From contig CAJNDS010000145.1 in assembly GCA_905221605.1 (NCBI GenBank), positions 62,001-126,000 on the forward strand: a DNA stretch of 64,000 bases, given 5' to 3'. The notes beneath the pieces were generated by a model. The model saw only the letters and a program-made list of their open reading frames with translations, did no database searches and was not told the DNA's origin. Below are positions 1 through 11,727 of this stretch, piece after piece. How positions within the stretch are numbered: position 1 is the stretch's first letter; each line of letters begins with the position of its first letter. This DNA is from Symbiodinium natans. Taxonomy: Eukaryota > Sar > Dinophyceae > Suessiales > Symbiodiniaceae. The position numbers and the translations under genes were made by a program.

Positions 1-300
1 GCTACCCCAACCCCGAAATCCCGGCCCTAGCCCTGAACCCTAAAACCCTTAAACCTCTACACCCCTAAACCCCTAACCCCCTACACCCCAACAAACCCCC
101 AGAAACCTCCAGAAACCCCTATAAAACCACGATAAGCCTCCTTAAACCTCTATAAAAACCCCTGCATAACCCCTATAAAACCACTAAACCCGTACATAAC
201 CCTGTAAACCCCGTATAAACCCCCATAAACCCCCAAACCCCTACAAAACCCGCATAAGACCTATAAACCCCTATAATCCCCTAAACGCCTGCACATCAAG
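1..300 (-). repeat. Degenerate telomere-like sequence at the window start
   Basis: CCCTAAAC, CCTATAAACC and CCATAAACC units with varying length. No gene seen. Confidence 0.7.
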
Positions 301-455
301 CCCAAGCCGTGGCCTCCGCGGCCCCGCCCTGCACCGCCGGGGCGAAGACCCGGAGAACCAACTCCAAGTTCCTTTTTGTTGCGTCTGCTTCTTTTTGTTG
401 CTTGTGAGGGTTCGGGGTTTGGGGGCTTCGGGGTGTATGATTTAGGGATTTGTTG

Positions 456-559
456 ACTTACTTCTCCAATAGCCCAGGCAAAAAGCAGGTTAAACTTCAT
501 GATTCCTACTAAATAAGGAAACCCAAAAAGTTCAAAGTTCAGCTGTTGGAGGAGTAAGT
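456..559 (+). mobile_element. Short inverted-repeat element C (C1)
   Basis: A 104-bp element with 14-bp terminal inverted repeats (one mismatch) ACTTACTTCTCCAA and TTGGAGGAGTAAGT. The body carries TAAACTTCATGATTCCTACT and CCCAAAAAGTTCAAAG. It lies between two copies of a roughly 60-bp sequence (about 383-445 and 565-625, sharing TTGCTTGTGAGGGTTCGGGG). It is the dispersed relative of the intron at 21353-21464. Confidence 0.7.
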
Positions 560-588
560 TGAGTCTGTTTCTTCTTGTTGCTTGTGAG

Positions 589-715
589 GGTTCGGGGTTT
601 GGGGTTTGGGGTTTTGGGTGTATGGTTTAGGGTTTAGGGTGTAGGATTTGTGGGTTTAGGGTTAGGGTTAGGGTTTGGGGTTTAGGATGTACGATTTAGG
701 GTTTCGGCCTTAGTG
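589..715 (+). repeat. Telomeric tract, mixed units
   Basis: TTTGGGG, TTTAGGG, TTAGGG and GTGTAGG variants. Confidence 0.8.
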
Positions 716-942
716 TTCCTTGGGTTTAGGGTTCAAGGTTCCTTGATTTGCGAGGCTTTAGGGGGTTCGGGGGGGCTTGTCTGGGGGATGGGGAGGTGTC
801 TGGAGTTTGGGGGTACCTTTGTCGAGGTTGCGAGGGCTCAGGGGTTTCGAGGGAGTAGAGGCTTGGAGGTCTGGGTTTGCGCGTCTTGTTTCTGCTCAGA
901 CTGGATTGGCGCAGAACACATAAGCTTGGCACATCATCATCA

Positions 943-958
943 TCATCATCATCATCAT
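943..958 (+). repeat. (CAT)n microsatellite
   Basis: CAT/TCA trinucleotide run, encoding His or Asp runs depending on frame. Confidence 0.9.
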
Positions 959-1271
959 GATCATGATCCGCATCAAAATTCGAGTAAGAATCGGTGCATA
1001 ATACTGGCAATACTCATAATACTAATTCTTCAAGCAGTCATGATCAACATCAAAGAGTACTAGTCCGAATAAGAAGAATACTAGGCACCACCCCCCAGGC
1101 TGGATGGGCGGGAGCACGATTCCTGGTGATGAGCCCCCCCCCCCAAGGCCCAATGCCTGAGGTGATCGTACGTGTCGGTACGCGCACAGTCGCAGACCCT
1201 TTGTTGCCCTGCTTGCTTTGTCCAAGCCCACTGGAACGGCGCCTCTTGAGGGTTTAGGGTTTTTAGGCCTG

Positions 1272-1305
1272 AGGGTTTAGGGTTTAGGGTTTAGGGTTTA
1301 GGGTG
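1272..1305 (+). repeat. Telomeric tract (TTTAGGG)
   Basis: About five units. The preceding plus-strand island 1090-1257 is open (MPEVIVRVGTRTVADPLL...) and would stop at the TAG of this tract. Confidence 0.9.
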
Positions 1306-1448
1306 GTGGGGTTTATAGGCCGATGGTCGATTTCCGAGGCTTTGGGTACAGATTCGACTCAAAGATCGTCGGGCAGGCCTGTGGATTAAGGCGGCTGGGC
1401 GGTTTCGTGTACCGAGCTTTAGGGCTTCCGGTCTCGTCTTCATTGCTT

Positions 1449-1575
1449 GTGCGTTTGTTCTTATTATTATTATTACTACTATTATTGTTATTACTATTAT
1501 GATGATTATTATGATGATTATTATTATTCTGATTCTTATTATTACTATTATTACTATGATTATTATTCTTATTGT
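1449..1575 (+). repeat. (TTA)n-rich microsatellite
   Basis: TTATTATTACTACTATT-type trinucleotides. The upstream island 1316-1448 is open on both strands and may be exon, strand unresolved. Confidence 0.85.
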
Positions 1576-1721
1576 TACAATATTTTTTTTTGCGGGGGTC
1601 TTTGCCTAGGGTTGAGCTAGGGCTTGCGACAACACTGCACAAAGCCGAAGCCCCAAACACCTCGTGTCCTTTGGGGAATTTAGGGTTTAGGGTTTAGGGC
1701 TTAGGGTTAGGGTTTCAGAAA

Positions 1722-3875
1722 GGACTGTTGTGAGGCGGAGTTGTTGGGTAGTTTTCAGTCATTTAATAAGGTTTAGGGGTTAGTAAACGCTTACAACTTT
1801 AAACTTATGGCCTCACAACAGTCCATTCATAAGTGGGAATCTTGACCATGATGTTTGGCATACATGATCTGGGGGGGGGGGGGAAAGGGGTCCTTGGAAG
1901 TTGGCCCATCTTGGCAGGAGTCCCCTCCCCCCCCCCCTCAAGCGTAACAGCCGTAGCTGTGCCACAGTTGGTTTGCTTTCACGTATTTCCAGACCTGTTA
2001 TTCGGAAGTTCCCTGCTTTCGAAACACAGCCTTTGTTTCGAAACACAGCCCCTGTTTCGAAACATGGATGTCACAGCCACAACTGCTTCACAAAACGATA
2101 TCCAATCTCACCTTGGTTCCAGCGCTATATCTGAAGGTTGCGATGTCACATGCGCGAGTAAAAGGATATCTGCTCATAGTATTCTCGCGTCCCCGGGGCC
2201 TACAGGACATGTCTTGATGATGTGGGTGCTAATAATGTAGGGTTATAAGGTTAAAAATCCTATAGAGTTTAGCGTTATGACCCTAAACCCTATATGCTTT
2301 AAGGCTTAAGGAAAACAGTAAAGTGGTTAAATCACTGAGGGACGAGGGTTACGTTTGTGGGTTTAAACCCTAAAGGGCTAACCCGGTAGGGTAGATAAAC
2401 CCTGACCCGAAAGCGGCCCTATAGGGTTTAAGGCTTAACCTAGTTTGAATGCCCAAACTTAAATTTAAATCCCCAGGCCTTAAACCTCTGAAAACCTTAT
2501 AGGGCTTAAAGGCTTTAATGCCTAAACCTGATGTATTTAAGGTCTGGGCATTTATACATTCAGCATTAGAACCCTAAACCCTTTATACTGTAAGGCTTAA
2601 GGAAAACAGTAGGATTTAAGCCTCAAGGCCTATAATATAAGGTTATAAGGTTCTAATCCTATAGAGTTTAGCGTTATAACCCTAAAGCCTATACGCTTTA
2701 ATTAAGGCTTAAGGAAAACAGTAAAATGATTAAATCCCTGAGGGTCTAAGGTTACGTTTTTGCAATGCCCTAAACCTTAAACTCTAAACCTTTAACCTCT
2801 TACAGGGTTTAAATCCTATAGGGTTAAACCTTTAAAAACCTTATAGGGCTTAAATGTTTTAATGCCTAAACCTGATGTACCTAAGGTGTGGGCATTTATA
2901 CCTTCAGCGTTATAACCCTAAACCCTATCTGCTGTAAAGCTTAAGGTAAACAGTAGGGTTTAAGTCTCAAGGCCTATAATATGGGGTTGTATCAAAACCC
3001 CGCGCAGTCGATTTTGAAAGGAATTGCCCGAAGCGTTTGGGCCGTGCTTCTGACTCGTAAAACGATAATCAAGAAAATAAACCGATAACTTTGTAGTAAC
3101 AGGGCGGGCAGGCGTTATTCCAGTGATAAGCTTGTACTACAAATACATGAAAACATTGAAAACCCAGCCTGCTCAGCTTGCACTACAAATCAACGGAAAC
3201 CTAGCCGGTTTCAGTACTAAGCTTGTACAACAAATCAATGAAAACCCAGCCTGCTCAGGGGCACGTCTGTTCCAGTACTAAGCTTGTACTACAAATCAAC
3301 GAAAACCCAATCGGCTCACGGGAACGTCGGTTCCAGTACTAAGCTTGTACTACAAATCAACGAAAACCCAACCGGCTCACGGGAACGTCGGTTCCAGTAC
3401 AAAGCTTGTAGGATGAATGGATTTAACTCGGGTTTTTATACAACCCCATATAGGGTTATAAGGTTCTTATCCTATAGGGTTTAGCGTTATAACCCTAAAC
3501 CCAAACACTATATGCTTTCAGGCTTAAGGAAAACAGTAAAGTGATTAAATCCCTGAGGGTTACGTTTTTGCAATGCCCTAAACCTTAAACTCTAAACCTT
3601 TAACCTCTTATAGGGTTTAAACCCTGTAGGGCTGCACTATAGGGTTTAAGGTTTAACCCAGGTTGAATGCCCAAACCTGAATTTAATTCAACCTTTAAAA
3701 GCCTTATAAGGCTTAAAGGTTTGAATGTCTAAGCCTGATGCACCTAAGGTCAGGGCATTTATACCGTCGGCGTTATAACCCTAAACCCTCGTACATCTGC
3801 TTTGCACTCGCAACAAAATCAACTTCATCCAAAACACTGCATCACATTCAAAAAAACTCCGCCTCACAACAGTCC
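1722..3875. mobile_element. 2.15-kb non-coding element with 21-bp perfect terminal inverted repeats
   Basis: The left end at 1722 reads GGACTGTTGTGAGGCGGAGT, and the exact reverse complement closes the element at 3855-3875. A second partial inverted copy (15 bp) lies inside at 1810-1824. The interior holds three copies of a segment with GGTTATAAGGTT...GTTTAGCGTTAT...GGCTTAAGGAAAACAGTA (about 2239, 2639, 3448) and a tandem array at 3118-3407. Three TTTCGAAACACAGCC-like units sit at about 2017-2065. No transposase frame is visible, so it is probably non-autonomous. Telomeric repeat lies close on both sides. Confidence 0.65.
3118..3407 (+). repeat. Tandem array, unit about 61 bp
   Basis: About five units built on CCAGTACTAAGCTTGTACTA followed by CAAATCAACGAAAACCCA and CTCACGGGAACGTCGGTT. 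The last two full units are nearly identical and the first ones are degenerate. It lies inside the 2.15-kb element. Confidence 0.85.
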
Positions 3876-3992
3876 CCTCTCTAGGGTTTAGGGTTTAGGG
3901 TTTGTGGTTCAGGCTTGGGGTGTCTAGGGGCTTAGGGCTTGGGCGAGTTCTGCCCAAAGGGTTCAAACCCTCAGTCCTGAGCTCGGAAAGGC

Positions 3993-4222
3993 GCTTAGGG
4001 TTTAGGGTTCGGGTTTAGGGTTTAGGGTTTAGGGTTAGGGTCAAGGGTCAAGGGTCAAGGGTTTAGGGCTGTTCTGGGTTCCCGGGCTCCGCTCCCAGGT
4101 GAGGCACCAGAGCGTTGGCCAAGTCCCCGAGGGCAGGGACTGGTGCCAAGCATTCCCTCAACCCGAAGGACCCCCAAAAACCCTACTAAAGGTTTAGGGT
4201 TTAGGGTTTAGGGTTTAGGGTT
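3993..4222 (+). repeat. Two telomeric tracts flanking an island
   Basis: 3993-4070 includes a run of GGGTCAA variants; 4190-4222 is perfect TTTAGGG. The 110-bp island between is open in several frames. Confidence 0.85.
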
Positions 4223-4509
4223 CCCCGAACCCAAACCCAAAACTATAAACCCCCTATAAACCCTAAACCCTCAACCCTTAAACCCTCAACCCACGTGGGA
4301 TCGAGTGCCTAGGATGGTCAGGGCAACTGGGGTCTGGTAACACAGGGCGCCGCCCTAAATAATCCCTAAGGTCCCTTAGAAGGGTCCCTCCTTTAGTCCC
4401 ATAATTTACCTTTCTTTGCATGGGCCTTCTAACATAGGGTTACCTTATGTAGAGAGGGTTTAGGGTTTCGGGTTTAAACCTTTTACAGGAACCGCCTAAA
4501 AGGCCAGCT

Positions 4510-4857
4510 CCCTCCCTCCCCCTCCCCCCTCCCCCCCTCCCCCCTCCCCCCCTCCCCCCCTCCCCCCCTCCCCCCCTCCCCCCCTCCCCCCCCCCCCTCC
4601 CCCCCCTCCCCCCCGCCCCCCCTCCCCCCCTCCCCCCCCCCCCCCCCCCCTCCCCCCCTCCCCCCCTCCCCCCCCCCCCCCTCCCCCCCTCCCCCCTCCC
4701 CCCCTCCCCCCCTCCCCCCTCCCCCCCTCCCCCCCTCCCCCCCTCCCCCCCCCCCTCCCCCCCTCCCCCCCTCCCCCCCTCCCCCCTCCCCCCCCTCCCC
4801 CCCCTCCCCCCTCCCCCCCCTCCTCCCCCCCTCCCCCCCTCCCCCCCCTCCCCCCTC
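4510..4857 (+). repeat. Long C/T tract, units C5-7T
   Basis: About 350 bp of almost pure C with regular single T. It gives poly-Gly/Arg/Glu frames on the minus strand, which are not genes. Confidence 0.95.
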
Positions 4858-5173
4858 CGCATACTCTCTATAAAAACCAACAGTGCCACCAGGGGCCAAT
4901 GAACATGTGCCCATTATGAAGTGCACAGGAGGCAGGAAGCATGCCGACACCTCAGCAACTGAAAGAAATCTTAACCCTAAGTCCAGAACCCTACACCCTT
5001 AACCCCAAGTCCACACCCCATAAATCCATAAACCCTAAAACCTGAAACCCACAATGCAAACTGCTCCCGCTCCGAGCGCACCGTCGTCTGCAGTGGTGCC
5101 GTCGCCCTGGCCCGTTGTAGCCTGCACTTCGCCAGGAGCAGGAAGGATTTTTGGGGTTTGGGGTCTGGGTTCA

Positions 5174-5220
5174 AGACCCTAAACCCTAAACCCTAAACCC
5201 TAAACCCTAACCCTAAACCT
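5174..5220 (-). repeat. Telomeric tract (CCCTAAA)
   Basis: About six units, one short (CCCTAA). The upstream island 5050-5150 is high-GC3 on both strands and may be exon. Confidence 0.9.
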
Positions 5221-5225
5221 CAGGG

Positions 5226-5455
5226 TTTAGGGTCGAGTGTATGGAAGGCGGGGAAAAGCGAACTCGCCTTGCAACTGCCGAGTTGAGAACTCACGTGGAG
5301 TTGGGGGCGGGCGCACGGTGTAAGTTGTGTACGGGGTGCAGGGTGAATTTTGTTGCAGGATTGGGTCAGCAGCTTTGGTCGTCCGAACCTTGCTGAACCT
5401 GAATTCCAAGAGCGGGCTCTGGTTGAGGGCTGCGCTGCAACGCCAAAACCTAAAC
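5226..5455 (+). CDS. Candidate two-exon fragment, unknown protein
   Basis: The plus frame ECMEGGEKRTRLATAELRT continues to GAGAR, meets a donor GTGTAAGT at about 5320, and after a 41-nt intron ending TTTTGTTGCAG resumes in frame as IGSAALVVRTLLNLNSKSG and LRAALQRQ. Both splice sites are good matches to consensus. It is flanked by telomeric tract on the left and a C-run on the right. No family recognised. Confidence 0.3.
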
Positions 5456-5505
5456 CCTCAACCTGCAAGAAAGTTTCTTCGCCAAGGTGCTCTGGCTACA
5501 CTGCC

Positions 5506-5563
<58 letters not shown>

Positions 5564-5578
5564 TGCCCTCCCCCCCCC
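5506..5578 (+). repeat. Poly(C) tract
   Basis: About 53 C in a row, then TCTGCCCT and more C. It produces spurious poly-Pro frames. Confidence 0.95.
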
Positions 5579-5887
5579 GCCCTGTGGTTCGCGGTGGGTT
5601 CAGGGTAAAGGATTAGGGTTTAGGGTTGGGCGCGAAAAAGTTTTTGTGCCGGATCACATTGACATGATCCCATAGAAAGGTGTTAAGGATCTCGGGTCAT
5701 CTAGACATCTCAGCGAGGTAGCCATCTAAAACTGGCCTTAAACAGCACCCCGCTATCTCGACCGCGGCGCGCAGATACCCCGCCGTTCCCTACTATTCCA
5801 GGATACCTATTTGTTGAGGGGAGGGACCATGGGGTTCCGGGGGCCCGACTCATTTAAAGGATGATATGAAGGCTCCCTGACTTCCTG

Positions 5888-6106
5888 CTACGAAGCAGTA
5901 AGATTACGCAGGGGGTGCGCGCTCCCGTGATTTGGAGGTGGTCGTTCTAGCAATCCTCTGGAGGCAGGAGCTACAGAGTTCGCAGCTCTGCACCGAGGAC
6001 GGGGACACCACACAAAACCCTCAGCCTGAAACCATAGCCCCCTCGAGTACCCGCGAGATGCATAAGAGCGGCCCATACACCCTTTATTCTTTGGGTTGAA
6101 GTCCAT
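5888..6106 (-). CDS. Unknown 72-codon ORF downstream of a spliced-leader-like sequence
   Basis: ATG-initiated frame (MDFNPKNKGCMGRSYASRG...) in an island poor in telomeric repeat. About 45 bases upstream on the same strand lies GGCCAAATGGCTCAAG, which resembles the 3' half of the dinoflagellate spliced leader. An overlapping minus frame (5971-6171) and short plus frames are also open. Function unknown. Confidence 0.22.
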   Translation of the reverse strand: MDFNPKNKGCMGRSYASRGYSRGLWFQAEGFVWCPRPRCRAANSVAPASRGLLERPPPNHGSAHPLRNLTAS

Positions 6107-7382
6107 TCTGATGGGTGTCTAATAATCCCTCGCCACTTCGGATGCAGGAGCGCCTTGAGCCATTTGGCCACAATGGATTTGAAGAGAGACCTCGATCTGC
6201 ATAAGTGAACGGTTCAGGGTTTACGCCTGCGGGGGGGGATGGCAGGAATTCAGTTAGTCGCCTCACTTCTCCTGAGACGCTGTCCCGACGTACTCAGCGT
6301 CGACGACTTCGGCAAAGCTCTCAATTGCGGCTAAAGCCTGGCAAGAGTTTAGGGTGGGGTTTAGGGCTTGAAGTTTAGGGTTGGGCCCCTATGGTTTATA
6401 GGTAAGCCCTAAACCCTAAACCCTAAACCCAAAACCGGTTTAAACTGTAGGGGATTTTATCACTTCTTGGAGTTCCTTCCGTACTATGGCGCATTGCACA
6501 TGCTGCAGGAGCCTCCTCAGTTTTGAAGACCCATTCCTGGGTTAACTCTCATCAACCATGAATTTTAAACCCTCACACCCTCTAGAGCCCCAGACCCGAA
6601 CCCCAAAAAGATACGGCCCAAAAAAGATATGGACATTGATCAAAATCTGCACTTGTCACTGGTTCGCAGAGACCCCAAGAGAGCTCTCAGATGCCTAAAG
6701 CTGAGACCTCCATAAAGTTCTCCGCCCAAACCCCGGAACCCGGAACCCTAAACCCTAAACCCTAAACCCCAAACCCCAAATCCTGGCCTGCTGTCTGCTG
6801 AAGCTCACGCGCGAGGCGTCCTCCAGAGCCGATGAGAGCGTAGGGTTGAAGGCCTTCAACCCTAAACTCTAGGACTCTTCGGAGTTCAGGGTTTAGGCTG
6901 GGTTTAGGGGTTCAAAGTCTATTAGGGTTGTAAGGTGGGGTCTGGGCTTAGGTTGATGTATCAAGGTTGGTCTTAGAACACCATTTCAGACTGGAGCTTG
7001 GGCGCTGCTCCTGATCAGTAGAAGCACCCGCGAAGATAAGCTCCATACGCCCTCTTCTAGACCCACGAGTAATCTAGGAATGAACTGAACCCTAAAAAGA
7101 GACTGAGGTCCTACTCTGGGTCTGAGTATTCAATCCTATAAGCCCACAACCTTGAGGTGAGACCGGCGACGAAGCAAGTTCCGGAGCTTTCGTCTGTGCC
7201 TGACTTCGGTGCCCCAAACGCCCCGGGCTTTCGCGTGCTAGATGCTGAGGACGACCTCGATGTTCTTTCCCTCTTGCCTAGACCCAAGAGGAACCTAGGA
7301 ATACGGGTGCCCTTGTTGGTTTAAAGGGCCTGCTCTGGGTCCTAGTTGCTTTATGGGGGTTACGAGGGATCCAAGGCCCAGA

Positions 7383-7384
7383 CC

Positions 7385-7423
<39 letters not shown>

Positions 7424-7424
7424 G
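7383..7424 (-). repeat. Variant tract (CCCTCAA)n
   Basis: Six units of CCCTCAA, a homogenised variant of the telomeric heptamer. Confidence 0.9.
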
Positions 7425-7645
7425 CTGGGACCTTTGGCTCGGAATGTCGTGCAGGACACGAAGAGTACCTTAAATCCTATACCCCCTACACCCCAGGCCC
7501 TAAGTCCATGTTCTGTGTTCGTGGGTTTAGGATCCAGCGCTTCGGCCGCTACACTCTCCTACGCTAGGGTTTCGGGCTCAGGGTTGAGGGTTTAGGGTTT
7601 AGGGTTTGGGGTTTAGGGGTTTGGGGTTTAGGGCTTAGGGCGTCC

Positions 7646-7789
7646 CTAACCCACGTCCTGACCCTCCATTTCGGTGTGCATCTTGAGATACACGTTGAAC
7701 ATCTCGGGCACTACCTGAAGATTGGGTGGGCTGGGGACTCGGTTGTGCATCGAGGCCAGGCTGTACGGTAACTTCTTCAGCAAACTTTA
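7646..7789 (-). CDS. Candidate terminal exon, strand unresolved
   Basis: The minus frame with high GC3 reads KKLPYSLASMHNRVPSPP, then VVPEMFNVYLKMHTEMEG, and stops at TAG where telomeric-type sequence begins. A plus frame (LTLHFGVHLEIHVEHLG) is also open over the same island. Unknown family. Confidence 0.3.
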
Positions 7790-7999
7790 GGTGGGGAGGT
7801 TCCCCCTGATGCAGTCCTTCATAGGGATTATCATATGGGGGTACTAGAACCCCTTAAGCCTGTGAGCTATCGCCCCTGAAAGATTAGCGGAAAACCCACA
7901 AAATCGGCGCCAATCCCTGAACCTTGCACCCTAAACCCTAAACTCGAGGAACCAGTTCTGGCAGGGAGTCCCCTCTCAGAGGGTTTAAGGTTTGTAGGT

Positions 8000-8099
8000 T
8001 GGGATGTTCCCTCTTACACTGACGGTCCTGAATAGGGATTGCAAATAGGGAGTACTATAATCCCTATGAAGGGCTGTTAGTATAAGGGGGAACATCCCA
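8000..8099. mobile_element. Foldback element A1
   Basis: A 100-bp near-palindrome, TGGGATGTTCC...GGAACATCCCA. The arms carry TTACACTGACGGTCCT and the matching ACTGTTAGTATAAGGGGG. Confidence 0.75.
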
Positions 8100-8343
8100 G
8101 TTTAAAAGGGTTTTGGGTTTAAAGACTCGTGAAACCTTGATTTGGAAAATCTTGAGGGATTAGGTTTTTAGGGATTGGGGTTTAGCGCTTAGGGTTTACC
8201 AAGCCCGGCAAACCCTAAAGCTCGAGTTGCACGGAGGGTTGAAGGTTTTGGGTGACAGACTCCGAGGGCCCCCACGCGGTTTGAGAGCGTCCGTAGGCAT
8301 CGCCGGTTGGACTCCTGTGTCATGTAGGTTATCGGGTCCCGAA

Positions 8344-8470
8344 GAAGGGGGGGGGGGTTTAAGGGGGGTATGTAACGCAAGGCTCCCTAATCCCCCGCAG
8401 TACTCCCCAAGGCTCCCTAAGCTTCCGTAACGTTCCCTAGGTACCTACACCCCCAAGAATCTCCCTCCTG
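8344..8470. mobile_element. Element G1
   Basis: GGTTTAAGGGGGGTATGTAA, GGCTCCCTAA repeats and GGTACCTACACCCCCAAGAA. Matches G2 and G3. Confidence 0.55.
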
Positions 8471-10125
8471 TAAGGACGAAAGGCCTTCGGTGGCTAGGAT
8501 CGTTAAAGCTTCCTGCTTGTAAATACCTCTGATGGAATGTCAACCCTCCACCGGGCTGCTACTGACAACCCAGAACCCTGAGGGTTTAGGGCTTAGGGTT
8601 TAGGGTTTGGGGTGCCCTAAACCCGAAAACCTGAGCCACTTATGACCTTACTCTCGCAAGCCACAGCACCCGCTTACCGTCTCCTGCAAGGACCGGCAGA
8701 GCCTCAGGCAGATTTCGGGCTACTCTTTAGGAGTTTAGGGGTTTAGGGTCTCTGGTTTAGGGTCAGACCAATTTACGCGTTGAGATTGATTTCGATTTGG
8801 GGCGGGTTTTGAGAAGTTGTGGGCTCGAGGCTGACTGACAAGATGGATTAAAAACGGAATGAAACCTTGAACCCCAAACCCCTAAACTCCCCCCGGTTCC
8901 TTCTGCTCCCCTGCCTCTCTTCCCCCTAATCAACGTACAGATTGTATAGTCAGGGTTATACCCCAATGACAGGGCACAAGTCCCTAAAGCCACAGGTGCC
9001 ACATGGTTGGGAGGTTGAGCTTTTTGGGGGGTGGCGGGGACGGGGGCGCTCTATTCAAAGTGTCTGTGTTCAGGATTTGGTGCTCGTGCACTATCTGACC
9101 GCGGACTCCTACGGAAGTGCACCTTCAGCTTCGACCACGAACGAAGCCCACGAGACCTCCCCCCCAAAAGAGAACCATAGTTAATGGCCTGGAAGCCTTA
9201 GATTGGGAGAAGACCCCGATCCATGCAAATCGTGTCTCCAGTGTGTGAGCGCCTTCAACCCCAATTCTGTCCTAGAGAGCAGTGTTCTTAACAGCTGCAT
9301 AGCCTTAGAGTACTTTGAACCCTACTTTGAACTTGCTGTTTAAGTTCCCTGCCACCTTGACTTGAAGTAAACCCTCAACCCTTACCCCTGAACCCTAAAT
9401 CCTAGGCATTGGTGACTTGCCTCATGGGACCCACTGAGCCATCAATGCGAGTCCCTTTTTGGCTGTCGCTTTGAGAAGTCGGATTAAGGCATACTGCCTG
9501 CCAAATATACACAGAAATGAGCAAAAAAGCAAACATATATGTAGAAATAAATACAAACAACGTATATATATATATATATATACACACATACATACATATG
9601 TAAGGGGGGGCTAAACCCTAAACCTTAACCCCAACTCGGGGGGGGAAATCTCCATCTGGGTCCAAACCCTAAACCCTAAACCCTGAACCCTGAACCCTAT
9701 ACCCTAAAACTGCCCGTAAGAAACTCCAGGACTCGGACGGTGAGCTCGGCTGTCGCGCGGCGTCGCCGCAGCGACGCAGCGCAACCTTTCGTAGTAAACC
9801 CCCTGAACCCTCAACCCTACACCCTAAAACCCTCAACCCTAAAACCCTGAATTCTAAGCACTAAACCCTAAACTTACCCTAAAACTCTGAATTCTAAATC
9901 CCGAGCCCTGAGTTCTGAACCCTAAACCCTAAGCCCTTGTAACTATTCAGGAAGAGAGTCCCCCAGGTGTATCTTATGAAGGCTTGCTTCTACAAAGGGT
10001 ATGTAGGGACACTCAAGTCCATATTAGGTTACTGTAGAATTGGGTATATGGGGGGGAAACGACTCACCTGAAATGGGCCTGGACTGTACCTCTTCGGCTT
10101 GGGGGATTCTTTTGGCTGGGAGGAG

Positions 10126-10330
10126 GCCCTGAACCCTAACCCTAAACCCTAAACCCTAAACCCTAAACCCTAAACCCCAAACCGCAGCATGTCTTGCTCA
10201 CGTGCACGCTTGTTCGGTACAGGCGGCACTCGCTTCAAGAGACGTTCACTGTGGAGTTCGGCTTCCATTCCATGGGGCCCCAAGGGTTTAGGGTTTAGGG
10301 TTTAGGGTTTAGGGTTTAGTGTTCAGAGTT
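10126..10330. repeat. Divergent pair of telomeric tracts around an island
   Basis: CCCTAAA at 10126-10186 and TTTAGGG at 10284-10330. The 95-bp island between has an acceptor-like CGCAG at its left and GGGTTTAG at its right, and is open in all three plus frames. Confidence 0.85.
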
Positions 10331-10670
10331 TAGGCACTTGGCACCCATCATCTGCTGGTGTCGGCGTCTAGTGGGACAGGGTTTAGGGCTAGGGTTTAGG
10401 GTTCAGGGTTTAGGGTTTTGGGAACCCTCAACCCTGAACCCTGCCCCTCTTAGGGTGCTCACGGCCAACAGTCCCCAAGTAAGCTCCTGGAGATCCCTCA
10501 GCCCTGTGCCCGAAATAAGATATCCCCCAAGAACCTTACCCTACCTCTTCCTAGCAAGTAGGGACTTAGGGAGCCCGTATAACCCCTTGTTGTGTGTATA
10601 TATGTTTATATATATATATATAGAGACTTAGGGATCTTTTATGATCCCTTAAAGACTATATATGTATAAA

Positions 10671-10707
<37 letters not shown>

Positions 10708-10753
10708 GTATCTATGGTTCCGTGTCCCGTGTCGGTACCCCTCCCCCCCCCCC

Positions 10754-11090
10754 TCCCACAGGGGGGCCCAAACAACAGGGGGGCGGGCCGGGGACCCTAA
10801 ACCCTAAACCCTAAACCCCAAACCCCAAACCCCTAAACCCCTAAACCCAACCACACCACCCCACAGGGGGGCCCAAACCACAGGGGGGCGGGCCGGGGAC
10901 CCTAACGCCTAAACCCTAAACTATAAACCCCTAAATCTTAAACCCTAAACCCTAAACCCTAAACCCTAAACCCTAAACCCCAGTCCTAAACCCTAAACCC
11001 TAAACCCTAAACCCTAAACCCTAAACCCTAACCCCTAACCCTCAACCCAAACAACCACACCACCCCACAGGGGGGCCATGGGGGGGGGGG
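10754..11090 (+). repeat. GC-rich block interleaved with telomeric tracts
   Basis: CCCACAGGGGGGCCCAAAC followed by ACAGGGGGGCGGGCCGGGGA occurs at about 10754 and 10860, and a truncated copy near 11065. Each complete copy is followed by a (CCCTAAA)n tract (10794-10850 and 10904-11052). Confidence 0.8.
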
Positions 11091-11727
11091 GTACCATGGG
11101 GGGGGGGGGGGGGGGGGCAGCGACGCTGCACCATATATATATATATATATATATATAGGGGTCTAAGGTGCCTATTTCTCTCCTTTCCTACGAAGAACCA
11201 TTAGGTGAAACCCACTCTTCACAGTTCGAGGCCGTGTGACCCAGATGTAGTCGCGCAGCTCGCTCTCGCCCTGCAGCACGGCAACCTTAAGAAGGTGGCG
11301 GTGGAGGTGGAGGGACTCGGAAGGGTTTAGGGTTTAGGGCTTAGGGTTTAGGGTTCAGGGTTTGGGTTTGGGGCTTGAGGTTCAGGGTCTACCTAGGGAC
11401 CGCGAATCCTATAAGCACCAAAACAAAATTGGGGAGTTGCCTTACATTTTGGGTATGCCTGCCGTTTGAAAGGTACGCTGAAGGCTGCTCCAGGCAAGAT
11501 CCCCGCGTCCAACCCATGCCGCATTTAAGGTGGGTTTCTAAACCCAAAAGTAGCCTGGAAATAACAAACAGGCGCCCTGTTTGGGGCTGTTTAGGTACCT
11601 ACTCCCTAAAGAAAAGGGAATCTGGGCCTGCTCTGGGTCCTAGGTTTGAGTTTGGGGGTTTCACGGGTGTCATCCTCTTGCTCGAGGACCGCAGGGCCCG
11701 ACTTCTCTACGCCGTTTTGTCCCGTCA

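Noticed and set aside
4440-4950. 149- and 155-codon Gly/Arg/Glu-rich minus frames
   Set aside because: Produced by the C5-7T tract; no normal-composition sequence beyond it.
5327-5616. Poly-proline proteins
   Set aside because: Translation of a homopolymer C run; only the segment before it was kept as a possible exon.
9402-9593. 63-codon minus frame beginning [13 protein letters not shown]
   Set aside because: TATATA-derived start and no support beyond it.
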